44,029 nucleotides of DNA, from the NCBI GenBank assembly GCA_013152315.1, contig JAADGP010000110.1, positions 1-44,029 of the forward strand. Reading direction: 5' to 3'. The number at the start of each line of letters is the position of its first letter. Positions within the stretch are counted from its first letter, which is position 1. The notes under the pieces were generated by a model. It did not search any database and was not told where the DNA came from. It worked only from the letters and a program-made list of their open reading frames with translations. The translations under genes were made by a program, and so were the position numbers. Positions 34,125 to 43,102 of the stretch are shown piece after piece. The stretch is from FCB group bacterium. GTDB lineage: Bacteria; Fidelibacterota; Marinisomatia; Marinisomatales; JAADGP01.

Positions 34125-35654
34125 TTAAGGGGCTTCTTTATATGTGGTCAGGAAATCTTCAATCACTTTTCGCAGTTCCGTTTCAATGTCTTCCGTAATC
34201 TCCTGCTCCTCCAGGATGCGGGTCAAAATCAAACTCCCGGACGATTCAAGATAACTTAAAAACTCGCGGCTGAATTCCTTGGTTTGCTTAATCGTTAAAT
34301 TATCGAGATATCCGTTAATACCGGCAAAAATCACCACTACCTGGTGTTCAACCGAAAGGGGCTCAAACTGGCCCTGATTCAGGATCTCCACCAACCGGTA
34401 GCCGCGGGTTAATTGTTGGAGGGTGGCTTTATCAAGATCGGAACCGAATTTTGCGAATGCTTCCAGTTCACGGAACTGGGCCAGGTCCAGTCGCAACGAA
34501 CCGGCAACCTGTTTCATCGCCTTAATCTGGGCATTACCACCTACCCTTGAGACGGAAATACCCACATTAATCGCCGGGCGGACGCCCGAATAAAAAAGGT
34601 CCGATTCCAGAAATATCTGACCGTCGGTAATTGAGATCACGTTGGTGGGGATGTAGGCCGACACGTCACCTTCCTGGGTTTCGATGATTGGCAAAGCCGT
34701 TAAGGATCCACCACCGAGGCTGTCATTCAGCTTGGAAGCCCGTTCCAATAAACGGCTGTGGAGATTAAAAATATCACCGGGATACGCTTCCCGACCCGGC
34801 GGCCGTCTTAACAACAAGGATATCTGCCGGTAAGCAACAGCATGTTTTGAAAGATCATCATAAACAATCAACGCGTGTCTACCGTTATCGCGGAAGTACT
34901 CTCCCAGTGTGCAACCGGCGTAGGGAGCGATAAACTGCATGGGCGCCGGATCGGAGGCGTTCGCGGCGACAACGGTCGTGAATTCCATGGCTCCGTGGGC
35001 TTCCAGCTCGGCGACCACCCGGGCAACCGTGGAAGCTTTTTGCCCGATGGCCACATATATGCAGTACACGGGGGAATCGGTCTCGTGCGTATATTTCTGA
35101 TTGATAATCGCGTCAATCACAATGGCGGTTTTACCGGTTTGCCGGTCACCGAGAATAAGTTCCCGCTGCCCCCGCCCGATGGGAATCATGGCGTCAATCG
35201 CCTTGATGCCGGTCTGGAGCGGCTCCATTACCGGTTGCCGCGCCAAAACACCCAGCGCTTTCCGCTCGATAGGCATCGATTCCCCAGCCGAAATGGGCCC
35301 CTTTCCATCCATGGGATGCCCCAGGGGATTCACCACCCGGCCCAACATGCCTTCACCGACGCCGATTTCAACCACCGCGCCCGTTCGTTTCGCCAGGTCA
35401 CCCTCCTTAACCAGATAACTCTCCCCAAAGAGCACCAGGCCGACATTGTCCTCTTCCAAATTCAAGGCCATCCCGAATACACCGTTGGGGAGTTCGACCA
35501 ATTCGCTGGCCATGACATTTTCCAAGCCACTTACGTGGGCAATACCATCCCCGACTTCCAATACTTCACCCACTTCGGAGACATCGATATGCACATCGTA
35601 TTTCTCAATTTGTTCTTGTAAAAGTGCTCTTATTTCTTCGGTTTTGATTTCCAT
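34125..35654 (-). CDS. atpA: F-type ATP synthase alpha subunit
   Basis: A 509-residue regulatory nucleotide-binding F1 subunit, started at the ATG at 35654 ([18 protein letters not shown]). A TTG 15 bases upstream is the only alternative. The P-loop is [13 protein letters not shown] near residue 170, and the alpha signature is [13 protein letters not shown]. It lies 18 bp after atpH, within the conserved atpHAGDC order. Confidence 0.98.
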   Translation of the reverse strand: MEIKTEEIRALLQEQIEKYDVHIDVSEVGEVLEVGDGIAHVSGLENVMASELVELPNGVFGMALNLEEDNVGLVLFGESYLVKEGDLAKRTGAVVEIGVGEGMLGRVVNPLGHPMDGKGPISAGESMPIERKALGVLARQPVMEPLQTGIKAIDAMIPIGRGQRELILGDRQTGKTAIVIDAIINQKYTHETDSPVYCIYVAIGQKASTVARVVAELEAHGAMEFTTVVAANASDPAPMQFIAPYAGCTLGEYFRDNGRHALIVYDDLSKHAVAYRQISLLLRRPPGREAYPGDIFNLHSRLLERASKLNDSLGGGSLTALPIIETQEGDVSAYIPTNVISITDGQIFLESDLFYSGVRPAINVGISVSRVGGNAQIKAMKQVAGSLRLDLAQFRELEAFAKFGSDLDKATLQQLTRGYRLVEILNQGQFEPLSVEHQVVVIFAGINGYLDNLTIKQTKEFSREFLSYLESSGSLILTRILEEQEITEDIETELRKVIEDFLTTYKEAP

Positions 35655-35672
35655 AGATTTACCAACCAATTG

Positions 35673-36212
35673 TTAAGTGTGTAAAAGTTCCTGCCTGAGC
35701 TGTTGCAAACGATGTTGCAGGGATCCATCGACGACAATATTTCCAATCCGCAATTTGATTCCGCCGAGGAGATTCGGATCGACAGAAACCTGAAAATCGG
35801 CTTTTTTACCGGTAGCTTGTTCCAAAGATTCTCTTATGTGTGTACGCATATCTTCTTCCAGTTCCCGGGCGGTGTAGGCATTAACCGATACCAAGTTTAA
35901 AACGTCTTTTTGTTTTTCCCGGTATACAATCGCCGTCCGCGGGAACAGGTGCCATTCCCTTTTCCCGGCCAGAACACCAAAAAATTCGGCTGCTATCGGG
36001 TGACACTGTTTCTTCAGTATCGCCAACAATATTTTGGTCTTGTCTTCCGGCCTGATTTTGGTAGTATGGAAAAAGGCTCTGAAGACGCCATCGGTTTTTA
36101 TTAACTTGGATATGATTCCTAACGACCCACCCACTTCGGCAACAACATTATAATGTTGGGCGACATTTATCAGCGCCGAGGCATATTGCTTCGCTTTCCG
36201 GTTAAGCTTCAT
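35673..36212 (-). CDS. atpH: F-type ATP synthase delta subunit
   Basis: The 179-residue stator cap that binds the top of F1. The N-terminal helical bundle (AKQYASALINVAQ, in place of the usual A-x-x-YA-x-AL) and the conserved C-terminal VDPNLLGGIKLRIGNIVVDGS stretch (21 positions in the protein; its core is LLGGIKLRIG) identify it. Its start overlaps the atpF end by 11 bp, so translation is coupled. Confidence 0.95.
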   Translation of the reverse strand: MKLNRKAKQYASALINVAQHYNVVAEVGGSLGIISKLIKTDGVFRAFFHTTKIRPEDKTKILLAILKKQCHPIAAEFFGVLAGKREWHLFPRTAIVYREKQKDVLNLVSVNAYTARELEEDMRTHIRESLEQATGKKADFQVSVDPNLLGGIKLRIGNIVVDGSLQHRLQQLRQELLHT

Positions 36213-36708
36213 GAATCGTTTTCACGCTTTGTAAGGAATCCCGAATAAGCGCCAGATTGTCATCCTTGGACAAATTTTTCTCAATTAATTTGCCGGCTAT
36301 TTGGATAGATAAATCCACCACTTCGGTTTTTATTTCTTTTATCGCCTTTTCCTTTTCCATCTGGATTTGCTTTTCGGCGTTTTTCAGTATCGCATCAGCC
36401 TTCCCCTTGGTTTTCTCCAGGACCTCATCGCGAAGCCGATTGGCTATTACCTTTCCTTCGGCAACAATTTTTTGGGCTTCATTCCTGGCCTTAGCGATAA
36501 TGGCTTCCGACTCTTGTTGCAAACGTTCCAGTTCCTGTTTGGCTTTTTCCGCGTCTTCCAATGACTTGCGGATCGTCTCTTCCCGCTTCTCCAGCATGGC
36601 TAACAAGGGCTTCCAGGCGAACTTGGCCAACAGGAAAAAGAGAACCAAAAAAGTTATGATCGTCCAGATAAATAAACCTGGATCAGGTTGTACTAAGGGA
36701 TTTGTCAT
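36202..36708 (-). CDS. atpF: F-type ATP synthase b subunit
   Basis: The 168-residue peripheral stalk. One N-terminal membrane helix (FIWTIITFLVLFFLLAKFAW) is followed by a long charged coiled coil (EKREETIRKSLEDAEKAKQE onward). Only one b gene is present, so the stalk is a homodimer. It is separated from atpE by an unusually long 163-bp gap. Confidence 0.96.
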   Translation of the reverse strand: MTNPLVQPDPGLFIWTIITFLVLFFLLAKFAWKPLLAMLEKREETIRKSLEDAEKAKQELERLQQESEAIIAKARNEAQKIVAEGKVIANRLRDEVLEKTKGKADAILKNAEKQIQMEKEKAIKEIKTEVVDLSIQIAGKLIEKNLSKDDNLALIRDSLQSVKTIHEA

Positions 36709-36765
36709 CGCTTTCTCCCAGGATTCAGGTGGTTTATTGTGTGGTCAGCTGTATACGACACAGTT

Positions 36766-36793
36766 ATCATAATGATTACGATGTAATTATGAT
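36766..36793 (-). other. AT-rich hairpin between atpE and atpF
   Basis: ATCATAATGATTAC (36766-36779) and GTAATTATGAT (36783-36793) pair with a small bulge and a 3-base loop. It is in the 163-bp space after atpE, where an mRNA-stabilising or processing hairpin would help make many more c than b subunits. Confidence 0.4.
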
Positions 36794-36871
36794 TGTCTCA
36801 AGTAATGGTTTACGTTATATACTTTAATCGGTAATCCACTGCCCAATAAAAATCACCGTCGCTCCATCTAA

Positions 36872-37096
36872 TTATTTCATCAGGACAATGAGTAATGCAA
36901 ATACCTCAGCCAGAATCGCTACCCCTTCCAGAAGGAACAACGGTAAGTTAACGGCGGCGGTAATTTTATCTGCTGCTTCCGGTTGCCGCGCTATACTTTC
37001 CGCCGCGGCGGCAGTAAAACGACCAATTCCGATACCTGCACCGATCACAATCATCCCCAGACCGAGAGCAGCGCCAAAGTAGTGTAGGTTTTCCAT
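36872..37096 (-). CDS. atpE: F-type ATP synthase c subunit
   Basis: A 74-residue two-helix proteolipid of the rotor ring. Helix 1 is glycine-rich (GAGIGIGRFTAAAAES), the cytoplasmic loop is ARQPEA, and helix 2 is PLFLLEGVAILAEVFALL. The ion-binding carboxylate is Glu57. The Gln of helix 1 and the Ser/Thr after the Glu that mark Na+-binding rings are replaced (Ile24 and Gly58), so H+ coupling is expected. A second glutamate, Glu64, lies seven residues later, on the same helix face. Pro52 is also inside helix 2. Length is at the short end of normal. Confidence 0.96.
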   Translation of the reverse strand: MENLHYFGAALGLGMIVIGAGIGIGRFTAAAAESIARQPEAADKITAAVNLPLFLLEGVAILAEVFALLIVLMK

Positions 37097-37121
37097 GATT
37101 CACACCTCTAGTTATTTTTGT

Positions 37122-38045
37122 TTAATGATGAACGTTTATTGCCATACCGATAAAAACGGCAGACAGCATGGTAAAGACATACGCCTGAACCAGAATTACG
37201 ATTATTTCCAAGGCCGAAACACCGACCGCCAGGGGGACGGAAACAACAATACCGATTCCAATCCCGGCCAGGGCACTGTGGAACAGGCCGGTGAAGATAA
37301 AGACAAACGAGAGGATGGCCAGAATAGCAATATGGCCTCCCGTCATATTGGCGGCTAAACGCATCGTCAGGGCGAATGGTTTAACCAGCATTCCCAGGAT
37401 TTCAATGGGTATCAGCATAATATAAAGGGGCCACGCGAAACCCGGGGGAACCAAATTTTTCCAGTGTTGAATAAATCCGTGCGCCTTTGAACCCGCAATA
37501 ATAATCGCGGTAAAGGTAATCAACGCCAAACCGGCAGTCACATTATAATTACCGGTCGCGGTTGCGCCGCCATGCAAAAGCGTGTTAATAAATTGAGTCT
37601 CTTCCGGTCCAACCCGGAGAATCAGGCGGTTTATGGCCCCCAACACGTCAAACAGGGGGACCAATCCGAAGGCATTGGCAGTAACGATGAAAAAGAAAAA
37701 GGTAAGAATCAAGGGGGTCCATGATAATAAATACTTGGGGCCCACGTTGGGCAATACAATCGAATCCCTGATGTACTCCACAATCGCTTCCAGGGCGTTC
37801 ATAAACCCGGTTGGAACCGGACGATCCTGTTTTAAGTACTTTCTGACATACCAGGTAATAACCGTAAAAACCAAGGCGGAAACAATCCAAAGTACTAAAA
37901 CATGCTTGGTAACGGAAAAATCAATCCCCCACAGGGTCGGTAATTCAAAGATAGGGTGTTCCGGTGAACTATTGGAAACGTGTTCAATAATTACCTCACC
38001 AGCGTCAAATTCATTGGCGCCGTGGCCTTGTGCCGCTAAGCTCAT
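37122..38045 (-). CDS. atpB: F-type ATP synthase a subunit
   Basis: The 307-residue membrane stator that carries the proton half-channels. The essential arginine is in ALTMRLAANMTGGH near residue 230, and the end helices (LEIIVILVQAYVFTMLSAVF) are typical. A ~40-residue hydrophilic N-terminal extension precedes the first helix. It lies 25 bp upstream of atpE and 18 bp downstream of the AtpI-like gene. Confidence 0.97.
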   Translation of the reverse strand: MSLAAQGHGANEFDAGEVIIEHVSNSSPEHPIFELPTLWGIDFSVTKHVLVLWIVSALVFTVITWYVRKYLKQDRPVPTGFMNALEAIVEYIRDSIVLPNVGPKYLLSWTPLILTFFFFIVTANAFGLVPLFDVLGAINRLILRVGPEETQFINTLLHGGATATGNYNVTAGLALITFTAIIIAGSKAHGFIQHWKNLVPPGFAWPLYIMLIPIEILGMLVKPFALTMRLAANMTGGHIAILAILSFVFIFTGLFHSALAGIGIGIVVSVPLAVGVSALEIIVILVQAYVFTMLSAVFIGMAINVHH

Positions 38046-38063
38046 CGTCCTCGCCTAAGTTGT

Positions 38064-38423
38064 TTAATTCTGTTTAGCTCTGAAGGTCTTGGTAAAATAA
38101 AGCGCTTCCAAACCATGAAGCAGGATAAAAAAGCCTGCGAAGCTAATAATAAATGCAATAGGGTCAAAAGCTAAAATGACCATGATAATCACTATATAAA
38201 CACCGTATAAGACCATTTTCGCTATTAAGGCTTTCACTAAAAAATCCGTCATCTTCCGCGGGTCTTTATTATGGGTACGTTTCACCAACAAAACGGTTGT
38301 GACGCCCACCAGAAGGGGAGCAATCATTCCGAAGAATATTTCCCCCGTATAACGGGGCATCAACCCCGAAATAATGCCCCAGGCACCGAAGCAGAACAAG
38401 ATTAAAAATAAACTGAATTTCAT
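38064..38423 (-). CDS. AtpI-like small membrane protein of the atp operon
   Basis: A 119-residue protein with four hydrophobic helices (FSLFLILFCFGAWGIISGLM, GMIAPLLVGVTTVLLV, ALIAKMVLYGVYIVIIMVI, FIISFAGFFILLHGLEALYF). The start ATG at 38423 is preferred over a GTG at 38441. Size, topology and position between atpZ and atpB fit the ATP synthase I role (c-ring assembly or Mg2+ handling). Sequence resemblance to AtpI is weak, so the name rests mostly on context. Confidence 0.65.
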   Translation of the reverse strand: MKFSLFLILFCFGAWGIISGLMPRYTGEIFFGMIAPLLVGVTTVLLVKRTHNKDPRKMTDFLVKALIAKMVLYGVYIVIIMVILAFDPIAFIISFAGFFILLHGLEALYFTKTFRAKQN

Positions 38424-38512
38424 AAGAAAACGCCCATCCACATCGCGATTTTAAAAACAGCCTTAATGAGGTATTTCATCATAACCAACAATTCCGAATC
38501 TCCACCTCCGGA

Positions 38513-38758
38513 TCACCGGGGATTTTTCCAAACAACTTTCGCGATCTCATACAAACCGACGATTATTCCTAACAGCAAACCGCCCAATAAAAACCACGGT
38601 TCCGTGTTATACCAGCGATCAATCAAATATCCCAACCCACCTAACAGGATAATCGCGCCGATCATGGTATAGGAAGCGGAAGCGGCGGGGCCACTTTGAC
38701 GAATCATCTTCTGAAGATAACGGAAAGAGCTTGCTAAAAAATTTTCTTCATCGGTCAT
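38513..38758 (-). CDS. atpZ: AtpZ/AtpI-type F0F1 assembly protein
   Basis: An 81-residue protein with two membrane helices (ASYTMIGAIILLGGLGYLID and FLLGGLLLGIIVGLYEIAKV) separated by RWYNTEP. The GYLIDRW...PWFLLGG pattern is that of the AtpZ family, which heads many atp operons and is thought to carry Ca2+/Mg2+ or assist ring assembly. It is followed by the AtpI-like gene. Confidence 0.85.
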   Translation of the reverse strand: MTDEENFLASSFRYLQKMIRQSGPAASASYTMIGAIILLGGLGYLIDRWYNTEPWFLLGGLLLGIIVGLYEIAKVVWKNPR

Positions 38759-38786
38759 TGATTTGCCTGTTCCCAGCGGCGTCTAA

Positions 38787-39164
38787 TTATTCTTCTCCGA
38801 CATCGTTTGCTTGAACCGCTGATTCATTCAATGATCCGACATCACAACGTCCCTCGAATTGCGCTCCTTCTTCAATTGCCAGGCGGCGGTAAACCAAATC
38901 TCCGGCGAGCGCCGATTCCTTACCCAACACAACGCGGTTTCCGGCGGTAACATTCCCTTTTACCGTCCCGCCGATATGGACGTCACTGGCCGTAATATTA
39001 CCTTGCACCAACGCGCCCCGGGCAATTCGAACCGGGCCCTTGGTGGTGACATGTCCATATATTTTCCCATATATGATCAAGCCGCCTTCCAACTCTATGT
39101 TGCCGGTAACCGTCGCGTCCGCGCCGATCATCGTGTGCACATTTTGAAAATCGATTTTACTCAT
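38787..39164 (-). CDS. Bactofilin
   Basis: A 125-residue polymer-forming cytoskeletal protein. Repeating beta-helix turns are visible: GADATVTGNIELEGGLIIYG, GHVTTKGPVRIARGALVQGN, DVHIGGTVKGNVTAGNRVVL. Short, disordered, polar ends flank the core. Bactofilins recruit cell-wall enzymes. Its start overlaps the end of the M23 peptidase gene by 8 bp (ATGAGTAA), a common pairing that implies the two work together in envelope shaping. Confidence 0.96.
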   Translation of the reverse strand: MSKIDFQNVHTMIGADATVTGNIELEGGLIIYGKIYGHVTTKGPVRIARGALVQGNITASDVHIGGTVKGNVTAGNRVVLGKESALAGDLVYRRLAIEEGAQFEGRCDVGSLNESAVQANDVGEE

Positions 39165-39963
39165 TGTTTCCCGGACTTAAATCCACCGTTTTATATTCGG
39201 GGAAAAATTCCATCGGGTCAATTGCTTTTCCTCCGCGCCACACTTCGAAATGCAAATGAGGACCGGACGAAATACCCGTGTTGCCGACCAATGCGATAAC
39301 ATCTCCCCGCTTTACAAAATTATGTTGTTCCACCAGATTTTGCTGATTATGGCCATAATGCGTAAAGTAGCCGTTGCCATGATAAATGATGACAATATTT
39401 CCCAAATCGTACGTCCATCCCGCATACACCACATACCCCGAGGCAGCGGCCAATACCGGTTCTCCCTTTTTTGCGGCAATGTCAATCCCGTAATGGTTTT
39501 TCTGGTGATAAATCGACGCCTTGTCCATCCGTTGCGTAACATACCCTTTAACCGGAGCCAAAGAGGGTATATTCTCCACGTAGGAAAGGTGGAATTCCTC
39601 CTCTCCCGGGTATCCCGCTGAATACGCGGTCGTGCTGGTATCGTCCAGACCTTCTTCGGGGGTAAATTTTAATTGCGTTCCCAATGTTTTCCGGATTAGC
39701 TGGTCCATCTGCTTCATGCGTTGTAAATCTTGCATTAACGCCATGATTTCCATGCGCTCTTTTACCATCCCATCGTACTTGGCCTGAATTTCATCGAATT
39801 GACGCGCCCTTGGCAACGAATACACCCCCACTCCAATCAGTCCGGACAAAATCACGACCAAAATGAAAATGAAAAACACCAGTTTGCCACGGGATATTGT
39901 AAACTGCTTGTTTTCATCCCCATTATCGGGAATTATTAAGACTGTATACCTGTCCGGTTTCAT
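39157..39963 (-). CDS. M23-family peptidoglycan endopeptidase (membrane-anchored LytM type)
   Basis: A 268-residue zinc peptidase that cuts peptide cross-links. A cytoplasmic start is followed by one membrane helix (LVFFIFILVVILSGLIGVGV, residues ~30-50), then a coiled coil (EIQAKYDGMVKERMEIMALM) and the LytM domain. The zinc motifs are HYGIDIAAKKG (H-x3-D) and HLHFEVWRGG (HxH), so it should be active. It lies upstream of, and overlaps, bactofilin, and lies 6 bp after parB. Confidence 0.95.
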   Translation of the reverse strand: MKPDRYTVLIIPDNGDENKQFTISRGKLVFFIFILVVILSGLIGVGVYSLPRARQFDEIQAKYDGMVKERMEIMALMQDLQRMKQMDQLIRKTLGTQLKFTPEEGLDDTSTTAYSAGYPGEEEFHLSYVENIPSLAPVKGYVTQRMDKASIYHQKNHYGIDIAAKKGEPVLAAASGYVVYAGWTYDLGNIVIIYHGNGYFTHYGHNQQNLVEQHNFVKRGDVIALVGNTGISSGPHLHFEVWRGGKAIDPMEFFPEYKTVDLSPGNNE

Positions 39964-39969
39964 TTCACA

Positions 39970-40836
39970 TTATGAAATTGAGCGCAACAAATCGATAATC
40001 CGTTCCAGATCGTCTTCGGAAAAGTACGACACTTCAATCCGGCCGCCTTTTTGTTGCGGAAAAATTTTTACCTTTGTTCCCAGGATCGATATAAGTTCAT
40101 CCTCCAGAGCTTTTACCTGCTGATCGACAACTTTTTCGGCGCTTTTCTTCTTCGGCGCCGGTTTCGGGGACGCTTTTGATTTCGCGTAAGCCTCCGCCGC
40201 CCGGACGCTCATCCCGTTTTGAACAATTTGTTTCCATAGTTTGTATTTGGCGGCGGTCGTTTTCATCATCAGGATGGCGCGGCCGTGTCCGGCCGAAATA
40301 CTCCCCTCGCGGATACTGTTCCGAATTTCCATCGGGAGCGTTAGTAACCGCAAGGCATTAGCGACGGTTACTCTTTTTTTACCCACCGCCTGTGCTATTT
40401 TTTCATGGGGCAAATCAAACTTGCTGTTTAAAAAGGCATACGCTTCCGCTTCTTCTATGGGATTCAAATTTTCGCGCTGGATGTTTTCAATGAGGGACAT
40501 TTCCATCATTTCCGCCTCATCGGACACCTCTACAATATAGGCCGGGATATCACGCAATCCGGCCATCAATGCCGCGCGCAGGCGTCGTTCCCCCGCTACC
40601 AGGATATACTGGTCATCCTCAATCCTGACGGTAATCGGCGTAAGCACTCCCTTCTCCCTGATCGACGCCGCTAATTCCTCCAGGGCAACTTCGTCAAATT
40701 GTTGTCGCGGTTGATGGGGGTTAGGTTTGATGTCCTTAATCGGAATGGTGGCAGCGCCCTGGCGGGTGGCGGGCGGCATCTCCTCCCGGGGTCGTATTAA
40801 GGCTTCCAGGCCCCGGCCTAAGCGTTTATCGGACAC
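39970..40836 (-). CDS. parB: Chromosome partitioning protein ParB/Spo0J
   Basis: A CTP-dependent clamp that loads at parS. I take the GTG at 40836 (SDKRLGRGLEALI, the ParA-stimulating N-terminus); the frame extends 18 bases upstream inside parA. This gives 288 residues. The CTPase domain has the ERRLRAALMAG motif near residue 80, and the helix-turn-helix is EKIAQAVGKKRVTVANALRL. The C-terminal dimer domain is present (IEVSYFSEDDLERIIDLL). It overlaps the parA end by 11 bp. Confidence 0.95.
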   Translation of the reverse strand: MSDKRLGRGLEALIRPREEMPPATRQGAATIPIKDIKPNPHQPRQQFDEVALEELAASIREKGVLTPITVRIEDDQYILVAGERRLRAALMAGLRDIPAYIVEVSDEAEMMEMSLIENIQRENLNPIEEAEAYAFLNSKFDLPHEKIAQAVGKKRVTVANALRLLTLPMEIRNSIREGSISAGHGRAILMMKTTAAKYKLWKQIVQNGMSVRAAEAYAKSKASPKPAPKKKSAEKVVDQQVKALEDELISILGTKVKIFPQQKGGRIEVSYFSEDDLERIIDLLRSIS

Positions 40837-41590
40837 GTTCCAAAATCTCCTCAACTAGATTCATGTAATTGCGAGCCCCCGTGGAATTGGCATCATACAG
40901 CAAAGCAGGCTTTCCAAAACTGGGGGCTTCCCCTAAACGGACATTACGATGAATCACGGTTTTAAACAATTTATCTTCGAAATAACTCTCCACTTCCTGG
41001 GCCACTTCCTTCGATAAATTCAGACGGCTGTCGTACATGGTCAGCAGCACGCCGGCGATCGTTAAACTTGTGTTTAAATGTCTTTGAACCAACCGAATCG
41101 TATTCAACAGTTGTCCCAAACCTTCCAGAGCATAATATTCACATTGAATCGGAATAATAATCATATCCGAAGCCGTAAGTGCGTTGATCGTCAGCAATCC
41201 CAGGGACGGGGGACAATCCAGAATAATAAAATCGTATTTGGATTTAATCGGTTCCAGGGCGTTTTTCACCTGATATTCCCGCGCCATTAAACTTACCAAT
41301 TCTATTTCCGCCCCCACCAAATCGTGGGTGGAGGATACAAGGTCAAGGTGGTCAAACTGTGTCTTGGTGATCGCCTGATCAATGGGAATGCCCCTGATTA
41401 ACACATCGTAAACGGTAGCCGGCGAATCTTGCGTCAAATCCGAAATACCCGTAGTGGCGTTGGCCTGGGGATCCAAGTCGATCAACAGGGTTTTCATTTC
41501 GGTAACCGCCAAACTCACCGCTATGTTAACGGCTGAGGTGGTTTTCCCTACACCACCTTTTTGATTTGCTATTGAAATTATTCGTGACAT
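40826..41590 (-). CDS. parA: Chromosome partitioning ATPase ParA/Soj
   Basis: A 254-residue deviant-Walker ATPase: ANQKGGVGKTTSAVNIA near residue 8, LLIDLDPQANAT near 40, and LDCPPSLGLLTINAL near 120. It moves ParB-parS complexes over the nucleoid. It is the first gene of the long - strand block leading through parB, M23 and bactofilin to the atp genes. The 471-bp spacer upstream should contain the promoter. No good Shine-Dalgarno is seen. Confidence 0.97.
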   Translation of the reverse strand: MSRIISIANQKGGVGKTTSAVNIAVSLAVTEMKTLLIDLDPQANATTGISDLTQDSPATVYDVLIRGIPIDQAITKTQFDHLDLVSSTHDLVGAEIELVSLMAREYQVKNALEPIKSKYDFIILDCPPSLGLLTINALTASDMIIIPIQCEYYALEGLGQLLNTIRLVQRHLNTSLTIAGVLLTMYDSRLNLSKEVAQEVESYFEDKLFKTVIHRNVRLGEAPSFGKPALLYDANSTGARNYMNLVEEILERVR

Positions 41591-41778
41591 CTGACAGGAG
41601 ACTTTGAATTTACCTTCAAAAAAAGGGAAATGAATTTACTTGTATGTCACTGGGGATACAAGGCGGGTTACCACTTTGTTGCCGGATGACAAGTAAGGTA
41701 TGAAACGTTATTAAGTATATGCAGAACCTTCGAATAGACCATAGATTCCATGATTCCCAAAATGGTACGCTGCAGTAA

Positions 41779-42002
41779 GTCCCGTAGGGACGACATATTT
41801 ATAGCCATCACGAGACAATAAACACAAGTCCCGTAGGGACGAAACGGCAACGGCAAATGGTAAACACATTTGCTCCAAAATATCCCTAATTCGTGTTTGC
41901 CGTTGGGAATAGGATATTCCCCTGTATTGAATTGCCGCGTAGGTTTTATATTTCGTCCCTGACGGGACAAAGTTAAATAAATTGTCCGGTCCCGAAAGGG
42001 AC
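41779..42002. repeat. Cluster of four GTCCC/GGGAC hairpins
   Basis: Four small hairpins share the stem GTCCC/GGGAC but differ in loop: GTA (41779-41791), GTA (41828-41840), TGAC (41955-41968) and GAAA (41989-42002). The first two are identical over AGTCCCGTAGGGACGA, 49 bp apart. The constant stem with a changing loop suggests selection on folding, or a dispersed repeat element seen in several copies. They are too irregularly spaced for CRISPR. Confidence 0.6.
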
Positions 42003-42009
42003 TGTAAAT

Positions 42010-42042
42010 TTGACAAAACAATAATGCAATAAAGCTTTATTG
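42010..42042 (+). promoter_or_regulatory. Putative promoter/operator of tdh-kbl
   Basis: A perfect -35-like TTGACA (42010-42015) is followed by the perfect 16-bp palindrome CAATAAAGCTTTATTG (42027-42042), which ends 19 bp before the tdh ATG. No well-spaced -10 box is obvious. The palindrome covers where it would be, as expected for an operator. Confidence 0.4.
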
Positions 42043-42061
42043 TAACGACGCCAAAACGGAT

Positions 42062-43102
42062 ATGAAAGCTCTCGTTAAACGTTCCGCCGAACCCGGCCTT
42101 TGGATGGAAGAAGTTCCCGCCCCCACGCTGACCACCAATGATGTATTAATCAAAATTGAAAAAACGGCTATCTGCGGCACCGATCTCCATATTTATGAAT
42201 GGGACGACTGGGCCCAACGAACGATCAAACCACCCCTAATTATTGGTCATGAATTTGTCGGGGAGGTCGTGGAAATCGGGCCGGGTGTCACCCATTATTC
42301 AATCGGGGACCGTGTCTCCGGGGAAGGACACATCACCTGCGGGTATTGCCGCAACTGCCGGGCCGGCAAACGGCATCTGTGCAATCTCACGATCGGCATC
42401 GGCATTAATCGCGACGGCGCGTTTGCCGAATACCTGGTAATGCCCGAAAGAAACATCTGGCCCGTCCATCCTGACATTCCCTCCGATATCGCCTCCTTTT
42501 TCGATCCTTTCGGCAACGCCACCCATTGCGCCCTGTCCTTCGAAATGGTCGGCGAGGATGTTCTAATTACCGGGGCGGGTCCGATCGGAATCATGGCGGT
42601 TGCGATTTGTCGCTTCGTGGGAGCCCGCCACATCGTGATTACGGACGTGAACGAATATCGACTCGCCTTGGCGCGAAAAATGGGGGCGTCGCTTACCTTA
42701 AACGTGACGCAGGAAAGAATCGAGGACAGTATCGACCGGCTGGGCATGACCGACGGGTTCGATATCGGACTGGAAATGTCGGGCAACCCCCGGGCTTTCA
42801 GCGATATGGTAAAAACCATGTATCATGGAGGGCGCATCGCCTTGTTGGGCATCCTGCCGAAAACCACGCGGATCAACTGGGACGACGTAATTTTTAAAGG
42901 TCTTCATATCAAAGGGATTTACGGCCGGGAAATGTTCGAAACCTGGTACAAAATGACGCAAATGCTGCAAAGCGGACTGGATATTTCCCCGGTTTTGACT
43001 CATAAATTTCATATCGATGATTTTCAACAGGCCTTTGACATAATGGAATCGGGCCGCTGTGGAAAAGTAATATTGGAATGGGATTCATATGAAACAAAGT
43101 AA
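42062..43102 (+). CDS. tdh: L-threonine 3-dehydrogenase
   Basis: A zinc-containing, NAD-dependent medium-chain dehydrogenase that oxidises threonine to 2-amino-3-ketobutyrate. At 346 residues it has the catalytic-zinc Cys and His in [13 protein letters not shown] and [10 protein letters not shown], the structural-zinc cysteines in [15 protein letters not shown], and the nucleotide-binding [10 protein letters not shown]. The late [14 protein letters not shown] is specific to Tdh within the family. The kbl gene begins inside its last codons (14-bp overlap), forming the usual threonine-to-glycine pathway operon. Confidence 0.97.
   Translation: MKALVKRSAEPGLWMEEVPAPTLTTNDVLIKIEKTAICGTDLHIYEWDDWAQRTIKPPLIIGHEFVGEVVEIGPGVTHYSIGDRVSGEGHITCGYCRNCRAGKRHLCNLTIGIGINRDGAFAEYLVMPERNIWPVHPDIPSDIASFFDPFGNATHCALSFEMVGEDVLITGAGPIGIMAVAICRFVGARHIVITDVNEYRLALARKMGASLTLNVTQERIEDSIDRLGMTDGFDIGLEMSGNPRAFSDMVKTMYHGGRIALLGILPKTTRINWDDVIFKGLHIKGIYGREMFETWYKMTQMLQSGLDISPVLTHKFHIDDFQQAFDIMESGRCGKVILEWDSYETK

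Larger units (their letters stand above)
41591..42061. other. Spacer between parA and tdh
   Basis: About 470 bp without a gene. It holds the four-hairpin repeat cluster (listed separately), a 17-base hairpin GGGAATAGGATATTCCC at 41905-41921, complementary words AACGGCAAA (41848 region) and TTTGCCGTT (41896-41904), and the 16-bp palindrome before tdh. The short open frames covering it are repeat-derived and look non-coding. Confidence 0.5.

Noticed and set aside
34875-35621. 248-codon open frame antisense to atpA
   Set aside because: A shadow of the conserved atpA gene produced by its codon usage.
41778-41842. Two identical 16-base repeats 49 bp apart resembling a CRISPR start
   Set aside because: Only two exact copies, each a short self-complementary hairpin; the further copies differ in loop and spacing, and there are no cas genes.
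41668-42021. Two overlapping ~100-117-codon frames on the - strand between parA and tdh
   Set aside because: They are read through the GTCCC/GGGAC repeat cluster in two frames at once, and the same repeat is translated repeatedly; no protein signature.
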